Source of the DNA: Ampelocalamus luodianensis
Lineage: Eukaryota > Streptophyta > Magnoliopsida > Poales > Poaceae
Assembly: GCA_036346255.1 (NCBI GenBank)
Contig: CM070635.1
Span: forward strand, 42,311,715 to 42,375,714
Length of the DNA: 64,000 bases
Reading direction: 5' to 3'
Both the position numbers and the translations under genes were made by a program. The notes beneath the pieces are model-generated. The model was not told the DNA's origin and did not search any database. It saw only the letters and a list, made by a program, of their open reading frames with translations. This document shows, in pieces, positions 21,833 to 34,200 of this stretch; within the stretch, counting starts at the first letter, position 1; every line of letters begins with the position of its first letter.

Positions 21833-24344
21833 TGGATTTGCCAGAGTGGTAGGCAAGTCTGATGCTTGGCTGTTGTCTTCGTACTTGAAAGGGAGTATCT
21901 TTATGTTTCTCTCTCTCTCTGCTTAAAATGTCTTGTGGTTCAGATCAATTTGTTTTGAGTTAGTTGATCGTGTCCTGTCTTGTGCCTGGAGTTGTGTTGT
22001 GTGGCATGGTCGTGTGTGTGCAAATAATGTGTGCATGGTGATGATGCAAAGGAAAAAAAAGAGAGAGAAATGAAGTGTTGTGAGAGGGAAGAAAATGCAG
22101 AGATTGATGATTGATTTTCACATTTTGAAAATTTGCTCGAGATGTTTATGATGCAATCAGTTTTCATACCCTTGCTATGAATTCAGCTTGTTCGGTTGAT
22201 TGGCTGCTTGTTCGAATAGTTTGTTGTCTTCCATATCTCTCTCTCTCTCTCTAAAAATGTTTTTTTTAATATTTTACAATTATGGACATATATAGAAAAA
22301 TGTTTGTCCCGAAATTTCATATAAAACAATTCAATTCCCACCTGAATCGAAAAAAATTCCCACGTTCCCAGGGTAGGTTCAGATTCATGTACACAGTGAA
22401 CTACCATTAAAATTCATATGTTCCTAACATGTTCTAAGAGTGGATTTGGCCAATTTTTTTGTTGTGAAATTTGGTCACATTAATTGAATTTTGGCGTTTA
22501 TTTGGTTTGCCAATTTGATGCGGAGACCCTTGTTGGAAAGAGAAAAAAGAATATGCAAGATGAGCTAAATTATCGTTCTTTGTAGATAGAAGAATAGGGC
22601 TCTCAATTTTAAAATCACAATCACAAGTCTTGTGCACTAGCAATGTGGACCTACCAGAGAATAAAAAAGAAACTAATCGACAATAGGCTTCATGTAACCG
22701 GGCTGGATGCTGCACGTACGCTAGGCAGAGCATATATATATTACTGGGTGTTTTCGATTATTTGCTCAAAGAATATATATTTTTTGAAATCAGCTCAAAG
22801 AAATTATTGATCCATCTGAGCTCTGGACGAAGGTCGACCGAGTGAGGTATCTTGAAAATGAATAATTATTCCAATTTCTTTCTAAACATAGATTAGGAAC
22901 CAATAAAGCTCACAAATCTTCTCATCCACCACAACGTCGTGCCGCGGATCGTCTTCTCCAACTCCGGCACCTCAACCGCGATGCATGCGTGGTAGCTAAG
23001 CGCGCGAGATCTGGAGGTGGCGGCGCTCCGGGCGACGAGATCCAGCGGGTGGGGCTTGTGGGCGGCGAGATCCCATGGAGGCGAGCCGGAGGCAGTGAGA
23101 TAAGTAGGTGGCGGGCGGGCCTGGTGCGGCTACATTCGGCGGCGGGAGGTTTGGGGGCGGCGAGAATTGATGACGGCTGGGAGGAAGACGATGGTGCTCG
23201 GCCGCCTTGGAGGAAGATGGCGCCGACTTTGCTGAAGAAGATGGCTGCCGGCCGTAATCACCCACGCTCGCCGGCCGTCACCCCTGCTCGTGGGCCCCTT
23301 GCCGCATCGGGCGTGAGAGAGGTGCCGGTGACTGAGGTACGAGGAGAGAGTGCAGAGTGGGGATGAGAAGAGATACAGAGAGGGGTATTCACGGAACTTC
23401 ATGTACGGTTTCTTGCCAAAAAATGAATAATGCTAACGGGAATGGTATGAAAAGGAGCAGAGGCATCTTTCAGTAATAATAAAGTGTACGGGAACTTAGG
23501 TAAACCGGTGATCTTTCGATGCTACATGACAAATTTTTCCTATATTTATCTACAAATTCAAAAAATATGTTTTTTTTATAAAAAAAATATCCGGCCCTCA
23601 ATTCTACGGGTCGATTATGGCTAATCCATAGGCATTAGATGTTATCTCCAACCAGTGGTGGTCAAATAAACAGCTCGGTTCGGTACGACAGACACGACCC
23701 GATAAGGCCCGATAGCTAATCGGGTTAGGTCGGCCGAGGTGTAGGTATTATACTTTCCCTAGCTAGTGGTATTATACTTTCCCCTTGACCCTGACATCTT
23801 TGTAGGTGTCGCAAGCAATGCCTCTTTGTTCACATGACGATAAAAAGAGAGCCACAGACTAGTCTTTTTCCTCCCGGCATATATATGTACGCGCGCGTCT
23901 TCCGCTGTGGATCGGAACGGATATACACGCATGTTGGACGGGCGCGGCAGCAACCGAGCTAAAGCTGCAAAACGAAGAGCAGCTGCTATAGGATCCCGCG
24001 GGCACTCACGCGGCTATATCCTGTTAACGTTGGATCCGACGGCAAAGGCGAAAACTTTACGGCCGAGATAAGAGAGAGCGCCCGGCCGAAGATACTCTCT
24101 GATCAAGACTGCTCTCGCCTTATGTCAGTACATCGTACCAGCAGTCACCGCGATCGATATATATTCTCGGCGACGGCGACCGGCGCAGAGCTGCATATGT
24201 TCCCAACCATCCACCGCCGCACATGCATGGCGGTGGTGGAGGAGGGGATCTCCACGTGGGGCATGGCACCCCCACAACCGAGTTAGTCTGCCTCCCATAG
24301 GCCAGTGTTATTCGCAAGCCGGCCCCCTTCCCTTGGCTCTCTGA
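21833..24344. other. Intergenic region upstream of Ehd1
   Basis: The first 400 bp could be the 3' UTR of the small ORF. From 22200 to 22930 it is AT-rich. A GC-rich block at 22930-23370 opens frames on both strands. It begins HHNVVPRIVFSNSGTSTAM in one frame and could be a captured gene fragment, but I cannot identify it. The remainder to 24344 is the distal Ehd1 promoter. No RNA gene was recognised. Confidence 0.35.
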
Positions 24345-24350
24345 TATATA
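24345..24350 (+). promoter_or_regulatory. Candidate TATA box of Ehd1
   Basis: TATATA in the context CTCTCTGATATATACTGC, followed by a pyrimidine-rich leader, about 240 bp before a good splice donor (GTAAGT at 24587). This fits a leader exon of about 24380-24586, a 5' UTR intron 24587-25274 (acceptor TTAG) and a six-base remainder before the ATG at 25281. All of this is inferred from sequence signals. Confidence 0.4.
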
Positions 24351-24824
24351 CTGCTCAACCTCTGCTTCCTTTTCCCAAAGGCTGGCACAGGCTCGATCGA
24401 TCGAACTCCATGCAGGGGTTTTCTCTTGCTTTCACAGCATCAGGAGGCTCAAAAGTCAGAAGCATAGAGACGAGAGGTATATTGCTGCATATTTTGCGTA
24501 TTTTATCTTCTAGCAGCTGGCTTCAATCACTGAATCATAAGGTGGTCACTAGCTAGCTAGCTAGCTCGATCCATCAACCACCTCCAGTAAGTGTTCTCTT
24601 CGGTATCGCATGTAAAAATGACATGTATAATCCCTCGATAACTGCATGCATGATGCATGGACATGCCATAGCGCTCATGGAGGTGTTTGCTTGTGTATTT
24701 GGTTAATTTTGCCTGGCTAGCGATAGCTAGCTGCTTAGCCTTGCATGAAGAGCAAGGCTAATGAGTTCACTAATTCTGTGCTTAACTTCGTCCGTTCATA
24801 CGAATTTGAGATACTCGGATAAAG

Positions 24825-24905
24825 ATATTAGTACGACAGTGATCTCTTCAAAAAAAATATTAGTACGACAGTCTCTTCAAAAAATATATATTAGTACGAC
24901 AGTTC
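24825..24905. repeat. Triplicated 30-35-bp unit in the putative 5' UTR intron of Ehd1
   Basis: Three consecutive copies of ATATTAGTACGACAG followed by CTCTTCAAAAAA, with small length differences between copies. Confidence 0.75.
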
Positions 24906-25280
24906 TTAGTATTTATATGTAATTAGGGTTGATTAATATTTGAATATCTGCATAGCTAAATGGAAGGAATGCATGCGATGTGTGATCTTGAGTTTTTTTC
25001 TTGCTAATTGCAATTAGCACTGTTGAATTATATGTTGCTTTTAGTTAATTATGTTGCATTATTCCATGCTTCATTTGTAATTATCGTCTTGCTGTTAAAC
25101 CCAAAGCATAGTTGTTTGATTCCTAGTTAATTATTCTAAAAAAACGAGATGATATATAGAAGTATCGAAGGCTTTATTAATCCTAAAGTGTTAGCATGCA
25201 TGTCTGAAGGTAGCTATAGTTAATCATAAGCACGTCTCCTAGCATGCAGTTAACTTCTATTTTCTCTAAATTAGGTTACA

Positions 25281-28200
25281 ATGGATCAAGAGCTGTGGCC
25301 TTATGGCCTAAGAATTCTGGTCATCGACGACAACTCTTCATACTTGTCAATCATAGAAGAACAACTTGTGAAGTGCAGCTACAAGGGTAATTAAACAATT
25401 TTACAAGACTCGCAGAAACAAAGGCTTGTGAGTTGTGATCATACATGGAAATATACACGCCGACATAGACACAAGATGTCTGTTGAGCTTTCTGTGTTTA
25501 TGGAGTTTTTGGCATAAATTAATGGCACTGTTGCGCGTGTTTTTCACGAAAGTAGTGCCTCTCGCGTCGTATTGCCAAAAATGACAGCTCGACCGCATGC
25601 CCATAGCCCGAATAAGCAGTGTGCCGACACGTATTGTCTCGGCACGCCCACCGCCGGGACGTAGCCGCGTCCGCACACCCATCGCCCGGACCACACGCGT
25701 GTCGCCCAGAGAACCGCGTCTGCGCGGCCCCTGCTCGGACAAGCCACGTCCGCGTGCCCCCCGCCTGGACCAGCCTCCTCTGCACATGTGTCGCCTGATC
25801 TCTGCCGGCCCCCTAGCCCAGAGTGCTGCGGCCCGATAGTGCCTCCGGATTTCTCGCTACCAGCGTGCCGCGCTGTCTGCGGGAATTGTCTTCGCACGGC
25901 TATAAATATTGGAGTAGCTCTCGCTCTTGGTCATTCTCAATTGCGTTTTCGTTCTTGTTCTCGCGCTCGTTGCTGAGAACACAAAGAACATAATAATTTT
26001 TTTTTGGAGAATAAAGTTTGGAGCCGTTCTTATGACCATACCAGTATTGAACGGTCCCTGAAGGGCAAGTAATTTTTTGTCCACTGCATTTATTGTTATG
26101 ACTGTAATCGTAGTTAATTAGTCTCACTTAGCTAGTCCTAATTAATGTACCTTGTAGTCATAATTAAATAGCTGTTAATAATTTAGTCGTAGTTTATTAC
26201 ACCTTATTATTAAGAGGTAATGAATTAGTCGTAAGTAATGTATCGGTAATTAATCAGGGCTTAATAATTAGTGGTAATTAATTAGGCTTATTATTTGAGT
26301 ATGCATTAGTTAGTGGTTAAAAATTAGTGGTAATTAATCAGTCATAATTAGTTTAGTGATAATTAGTTAGGCATAATTATTTAGTGCAAATTAAATAGTT
26401 GTAATTAATTAGTCATAATTAATTTAGTGGTAACTGATCAGTCATAATTAGTTTAGTGATAATTAGTTAGGCATAATTAATTTAGTAAAATTAATTAGTC
26501 GTAATTAATCAGTCATAATTAGTTTAGTGGCAATTAGTTAGGCATAATTAATTTAGTGAAAATTAAATAGTCATAATTAATTAGTCATAATTAATTTAGT
26601 AAAAATTAATAAATTGTATTTGTTTGAGTCATAATTTATTAGTGGTAATTACACTAGTAATGAATTACTCGTAAGTATTTTTTTGACAAGTAATCAATTT
26701 GTTGCTAATTAATTAATTATTCATATTTCATTACTCGTATTTAATTGATTACTTGCATGTAATATGTTGTAATTATTTGTGTCGTGGGTAATTACTCACG
26801 AATAAATTACTTGTAATTAGTTAGTATCAATTAGTTCAATCATATAAATTTGTGGTTACTACATACCATGTTTGTTATATCGTGTACCGCACATTGGTTA
26901 TCGTGACTTTAGTTTAATTTCGAACATGCAAGACTTGGTAGTGTTTTATGGCGACAGTCTCGTACGGGCCGATCCCGATGGGTTGGAGCTGTCTAGATGC
27001 CAGTACAAGGTGATCCGGGCGGAGGGGCTCGATGCGATGAATATTCATGAGCTTAAGAGCTGCATCCGGTGGGAGTTCGACACGAAGCCAATGACAAAGA
27101 AACTTGTCATCAAGGGGATCATCTGCACGAATAGGGGAGGGAAGGGTGTATGGGAGCTGGTCAAGGTGAATGTAAGCGTAGCATGGGGCCAGTACATGCA
27201 AATTGCTTCCCAGCGCGAGGTAGCGATATACGGGAAGCCGATAGTGTATGTGAATTTCGCACGCAGGGCGTCAAAAAACCTTGATGATGCCAGGGCCTCG
27301 GGAAGCAGGCAACCGCAGGCGGAGCTTGAAGACAGTAGCACAGAATGTGCTGTTTTGGAGGAAGTTCACGAAAGAAGACTTGCGCATAATTTTGTGCAAA
27401 ATGAGGGGTAGAACTGTGGTGATCGGCCCGCATTGACTGCCACGGGTATCTACTGGACCAGCCTCTCGGGTTGGAGTTCGACGAGGACGCCGACCCAGGC
27501 TCGGATAGTAGTGAGGAGGACGCACACTAGGCTGGTGGTCCAACCAGTGGAATTGTATCATCGGAGGTGCCTTATGTGGCATCGAGACTTGATGATATCG
27601 CGGTGCATTCGCTCGTATTGCTGCAAAAAGAAGGGTCCCAGTGGGGGTTTGATGTTGACACCCTCTTAGTTGGTAGCACTTCCCTAGCAAGACGGACATG
27701 CAACAAGCTATAGCATAGTACGGCTTGTTCATCAACTGTGTGTACCGGGTGCACCGGTCTAACCCAGGACATTACGCAGTGAAGTGCGTAGTGGAAGGCT
27801 ACCCTAGCAAGGTCATCGCTCACCGAGCAAAGTTCTTCGGCTCGGTCTTCACGGTCAAGGCGGTGACCGAGCACACTTGCGAGCTTAGCGAGCCGCTGCG
27901 GCAGCATCGGAATGTGACTTCCGCATATGTGGCAAGCGTCATCAGCCACCTAGTTGCGAAGGATGTGTCCGTCTCCCCCAAGATGCTGATGTCAGAAATC
28001 GCCAATTTAGTTGGTTATCTAGTCAGCTACAGCAAGGTCCGACGAGCCAAGTAGAAGGTTATCGAGTCCATGTACGGGACATACGAAGAGGCGTACAACC
28101 TTGTGCCGAGAATGCTTCACTATATTACCGAAGAAAACCATGACACGTACATAAACAAGATTGAAAGTGAAGATGCCGATAGAGGCCCCAACCGCTTCAT

Positions 28201-31200
28201 ACTAGGCCGGATGTTCTGGGCTTTCGCCCAGGCCACAGAGGGCTTCAAGTTTTGTTGTCCTATGCTCACGATAGATGATACTTTTCACATAGGGAGGTAC
28301 AAGAGCACCATTCTCACCGCGACGACTGACGCGAATAACAAACATCTCCCAGTTGCTTACATAGAAGGGTTTCAGAAGCTCCGATAGAGGCATAGTTTGC
28401 AAGAAATAGAAGAGACATATTATTAGTGAAAGATTGATAATAATGATAAATTACTAGAAATTAAAAATTATGACTAAATACAGATAACAAATTAATATAC
28501 ACTAATTAACAACGACCGAATTAATTACGACTAAATTAGTTGTGATTAAATTAATTAGGACTAATTAAGTACCATAAATGAACTATGAATAAATAATTAC
28601 GACTTAATAATGACAACTACATTATTCAGGACTAAATTAATTACGATGAACTAAATAGCACTAAAATAATTACGACAAATTTTTTTACCATATTTTAATT
28701 ACAAAAATTTAATTATGGCTTAATAAGGCCACTAAATTAATTATAACTAATTAACAACGACTAATTAATTATGTCTGATTAACTATGACTAAATTAATTA
28801 TGACTAATTAATGATGACTAATTAATTAAGACTTAATGAACTATGACTAAATAATTCTAACTAATTATTTATGACTATTTAATTAAGTAACACTAACTAA
28901 TTATGACTAATTAATTAGTACCTAATTAACTATGCCTAAATAATTACAACTAATTAATTGCATAAGATTAATTTAACCACGACTAATTAATAAACTCACA
29001 CAAATTTTATTATGAAAAATTGAAAACGACTAAATTAAGAACACCTAAATAAGTACAACTAATTAACTACGAATATTTCACTATGACTAATTTACTGACT
29101 ACACAATTAATAAAGAAAGTACGTACGAGAAAAAAATTACTTGCTAGTTGCTAATGACAGCTGTGAACAATGCTTAATTGTTTGGGAAAAACGAAATCGA
29201 AAGAACGAGCGAGAATGAGAAAGCGAGCGAGCGATGATGAGAGTTTGCGAACCCTCTCGCCGTTGCCCCGAAATTTATAGCTGTGACGGGAGGAATTGGA
29301 TTCCCTCCCCGTGTGAGGCTTGCATGCATGCATTCATCTCATGCAGAGACATGCATACGACAGGGAATAAAGTGTGAAAATGATGGATGACGATGGGGAA
29401 GTGATGGATGGTGACAGGGAATCCGGAGCAGTCGGCTGGCGCACATGGGTGAGGTCCGGGCGAGGAGGGACTGGCAGAGCAGGCCGGGCGGGCGACACAT
29501 CGCTAGTCTGGGCGGTGGCCGTGCGGAGAAGCCTTCTCCGGGCAAATACTTGTGCAGACACGGCTTGTTCGAACGGTGGGCATGTAGACATGCCTTGTCC
29601 GGGCGGTGGCCGTGTGGACACGCCTTTGTCTGGGCGATGGCCATGCGGATACGATGTTGTCCGGGCGGTGGGAGTGCGGACGACACACGTGTTGGGCGAA
29701 TAAGCAACCTGACGAGGGCGCGCGGATTTTGGGGCGTCCGCGCACGCACCGCACGGATAAACCCTCTCTGGGCTAGAGGTGACTGGAATTGCACACGTGT
29801 CGGCACGAGGCTCATACGGGCTATTATATTTGCAAATACCGCACGAGGGAAGCCACATTTGCAAATACGCTGCGAAACAGTGTCATTTAGGCCAAAAGGT
29901 CGTGTTTATGTCATGACTATCTACTACGTAGATATACATCAGTTCAAGTTTAATGGCATGTGTATTCTTACGTTTATACCAAACTCAAGTTGTATCTTTA
30001 GAATATCAATAAGCTGACTAAGCTGCTTGTACGTCTTGATGCATATCATATAGGTGTGCTGTATATCAATTATGTTGTCCTCCTAAAAATGACACAAAAA
30101 AGTATCAACAAAAAATAAAAGAAAGGAGAAAGTAATGGATCATGAATCTTCAAATTTTGATATTTTTTTTTTTCGAAAATGGCATATTTTTCCCTTCTTA
30201 TTTGGCTTTTGGGTTAGACAAAACTGTAAATCCAGTCTTTCCAACATGAGTCACTTGTAACCCTCAAATAACCTCCTTTTTATTATTTATTATAAGATAC
30301 ACTTGAAACGTTAGGCACTGTTCTTCCCTTAAAAAACTTAGGTAATACTCGTGTTAAATTTGCAAACAAGGAGCGGAACTTCATTTCCCCTACCTCCTTC
30401 CACATAATTTGTTAAACCATTTCTAGGCACTGTCACTCAGTACATATAACAGATTATTGTTGTTCCCTCTAATTTTTATTAACTTATCTTTACCAAATTT
30501 TTGGTCTACCTTGTACCAATATTTTTGTGCACCATTGGAATATTTAACAAGTACAATAATGTACTTGAATTTATTTTATTTTGATGGCACATAAAATGTG
30601 TGTATATTATTCTACTCGCTAAAATGAATATTGTATTGTTTTAGCAAAAGAGCACGAAATATAGTGAAAGGTGAGCTTGTCTCCATGCATTGAAATTTCA
30701 ACAAAATCTACGAGTTTTAAAATACAAATAAAACATTAGAATGTCTAGTAAATAAATGTCCCCACATAAAAAAAAGGTTAAAAATATTTTTTTATACCTT
30801 TTTCATGGTTTGTTGAATTGGACTTAGTTACTCCTGAAAGGGTAGAGGATTACGTATGTTCGGGGAAGAACACAAATATTTAATTTTTCTCACTCTACAA
30901 TTACTTTCAGGGCCAATCTAGGGATATAAAATTGGGGCGGGGGACAATCAACCTACAGTTACGTTCCAGTTACATAAACCCTGCACATTGTCACATTGTA
31001 TAATAGTCCTCCACATAAAGGTTTAGAGGACTAGTTAAGTGCTCATACGTTGCTACGAAACATCTCATGAATGCAATCATTTATCAATTAAGTAGATATA
31101 ATATATCTCAATTCGTTAAGGCGCACATAGCAGAGTAGAAGAGCGGAGGTAGAGAGGAGGAAGTGAGGTCCGTCCAGATTCAGTTGGTGGAAGCGGCGTC

Positions 31201-34200
31201 GACGGGGCGGAGGCACGCAGAGCAGAGTAGAAGAGCGGGGGTGAAGGTGAGGGCGGAGAGAAGGAGAAAGCGAGCGGCATCGCAGGCGATGCAGGGAGAG
31301 GAGGAGCGGGGACGAGGAGATATTTTGCTGATAATGTAGCCCACATGTTAGTAGAGAGGACAAGGGTGAAAGAGTGGGGAGGACGCACCACCAACTCCAA
31401 TTTTTAAATAGTAGAGATAACTAAAATTAGAAACACTTGCATTCTATTAGAAAAAGCATTTTCGAAATGAAAACTAAAAGCCAAAACGAGTTTGCTAACT
31501 ACCGCATTGATTTGATTACAAAACTGAGTATAATATGAACATCTTCCAAGGGAATAATTATGTGACATCCATATATAAGTGAGTTTGCAAAGTAACAGCG
31601 TCCAAAAAGAATGCTTCTAGTACAAAATATTGGTGAATTCTAGCCTTTTCTGATATAATTTAGTACCTTTTCCAGTTACAACGTATAAAGATGTGAGAGA
31701 AGCTATGTCCTTCATTTCTGGCAACCTACAAACAGTTGACCTCATCATCAGCGATGTGTTCTTTCCAACTGAAGACGGTTTGCTCATTCTACAAGAAGTA
31801 ACCTCGAAGTTTGACATCCCTACAGTGAGTAAGTTTCTCTAATACCCTTCCCTATATATATAATTTCTTTAATTTAGATGTTTTAGTTTTTATTTTCCTG
31901 GCCTATTTATTTTCTCCTCTCTTGCACCATAAAACCTCCCTCATACCCTGGTGCTATCTTCTAATCCTACTATCCTACATGAACTCTTTCTCCCCATGCA
32001 AGCTTCCACTTCCCAGCTCCTTCCCCATGCACCAATTTAACATTACCACGTTTGGTGTTGTTTAGTTTGTAATGCAGGCCACACTCTACTTGTTTGGAAC
32101 TCGCCACCATAAATATTACATGCGAATTATTGTCTAGATAATACAGACAATATGTCCACTTCGGACTCAATAAACAGAGCAGTGACGGATCTGGACTAAA
32201 TTTTAGGTATGATGGAGTCGCCAGTGTGAACTAAATAATATTACCCTCAAAAGCAAATAAAACTATACACAAACTATATTGCAATCACACTAATAAAAGT
32301 ATATAACACTAAATGGAATTAACAACTACAATCCGCATTCGAACATGCTAACACTGATAAAAATATAATGGTAACATCGAGAACAAACGCTCGCACGCCT
32401 GATTCCTTTTGCACTAGAATAAAACAATAATAACGATCAATTGGTTGAGTTAAACCATTTGGCAAATATGCACTCGATACTTCATCCCTAATGTGTTTGA
32501 TTGTACTGATCAATTGGTTTCCAATGCCTATGCACTCCACGATCGGGTGGGCCATAGTGTCATTCGGATCAAACCTAGGTTATTACGAAGTAATGCATTG
32601 GGGTATTTGCTATATAAATCATAGCTGGGTTTCTAGTTTGGTACCATAGTACCATTAGATCTAGTCTGTCATCTAGACACAAATCAGAACTAAAAGCCTA
32701 GAAGATAATGGACTTCTAGTTGGATTAATGATTCATACCAACTGTGTTGTATATTCCGTGGGCCGGGCTTGAGGGACGACTTAAGCCTCCGCCAACAAAT
32801 GCCACCGGCAAGCCTTGCCGCAACTTGCAATCGCAGCCGCTCACGTGGCTGGCTACGCACCACCGCCGCCGACGCGGGACGCCCACACCCACTGGTACAC
32901 CGACGCCCATGCCAGTCAACCGGCGCCCCGGAACCCTAGCCCCCACCACCTCTACCCCTCGTAGCCTCTAGGGAGCAGCACGCTGCCACACTCGCTGGCT
33001 TCGCCCTGCACCCACTTGGTTGCTCGCCTCTCCATCGCGCGCCTCTCGCTAGGGTTAGAGAGCACCGAGCACCAAGAACGCACGTGCAATTGGGAGGTCA
33101 CTCAATCTGGCTACGGCTCACACAGGCATGCCTCACATTGTCAGTGCCTCATGGGCCTTACCAAATTGGGCCTTGGCCTACCTTCCCGGCTGTCCCACCA
33201 TCTTCATTCAAGTAGCCCAGCTTTGCGCGGCTTGCGCTAGCACGCCCGCGCCTCGTCTTCTCAGACGATGGCCAATAGGATAGCAGTTGGCGCTCATGGG
33301 AGGGGGTGGTTTCCGGCCGACGATAGCTTTGGTGGACGCTAGAGCTCGTCAGAATGGTGGGTCCGCCCCTGAAACAAAGGTCACCAAATCAAACCCTAGA
33401 AAATTAGTAGATAACCATAACTCACCATGCAACTTGAGTTAGCTAGACAATGCAACTTGAGAGTCTGGTTAGACATTAGGCTACTCATCAATTGGCTATT
33501 ATGGGAGATATATACCTAATGTATATTATCCTTTTCTCATTGTGGCACTCCCGGATCCTAGAAATATAGCAATTAAGTATCCTTATCGCTAGCTCTAATC
33601 GAGTTGGTACAATATAAAGTACGACCAAAACATTCCAAGCAAGTCCTGTTCAGGGCAATTGCAAATGAGGACACAATTAAAACCCTGAGGAGTTTATATG
33701 GGACGTTTGGACCGTATTAGAGGTGCATTTTGCGTTATACGCATGGTATGCCGACAATAGGAGTATATTACAGATGTCAGCACTGTACGCACGGACATTA
33801 TTAAAGTCTACAACCTTTGTGAGTGTTGGGGGTTGGGACAAGTGCACTGTTAGTTATAATAATGTTGAGTTTAAAGTAAGTACTGATGAATCTTATACCT
33901 GTTAATCAATCAGCAATGGCTTCAAGTGGTGATACGAGTACAGTGATGAAGTTTATCACCAACGGGGCTTCTGATTTCCTCATAAAACCGGTGAGAATTG
34001 AAGAACTGAAGAACATCTGGCAGCATGTCTTCAGGAAGCAAATCGGGGAGCACAAGAAGAAGAGTGCTACGTGTGGAAGCCGTGAACTGTTATATCCACC
34101 ACCAGCTGTAGCTCCTTCTCCAGGTGCTGCGAGAACAACCGGAATCGTCGAAGCCGCGGCAATAGTGGAGAGGGAGGTAAGAGAGATCAATGGAACAATC

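Larger units (their letters stand above)
25503..29901 (+). mobile_element. MULE (Mutator-like) transposon in Ehd1 intron 1
   Basis: A perfect 9-bp target duplication, GTGTTTATG, flanks it at 25494-25502 and 29902-29910. The ends are inverted: GAGTTTTTGGCATAAATTAA at the left and, on the minus strand from 29901, GACCTTTTGGCCTAAATGAC. Similarity between the arms extends far inwards: GC-rich tandem units (CGCCCACCGCCCGGAC), an inward-facing TATA region in each arm (25901 and 29280) and then AT-rich arrays. A broken MuDR-type transposase lies between them. The intact target duplication and aligned ends show a real, fairly recent insertion of 4399 bp. Confidence 0.93.

Noticed and set aside
29334..29864. 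Several long overlapping ORFs on both strands (up to 190 codons).
   Set aside because: They fall in the GC-rich tandem units of the right MULE arm; every frame is open because of composition and repeat period. The left arm shows the mirrored ORFs.
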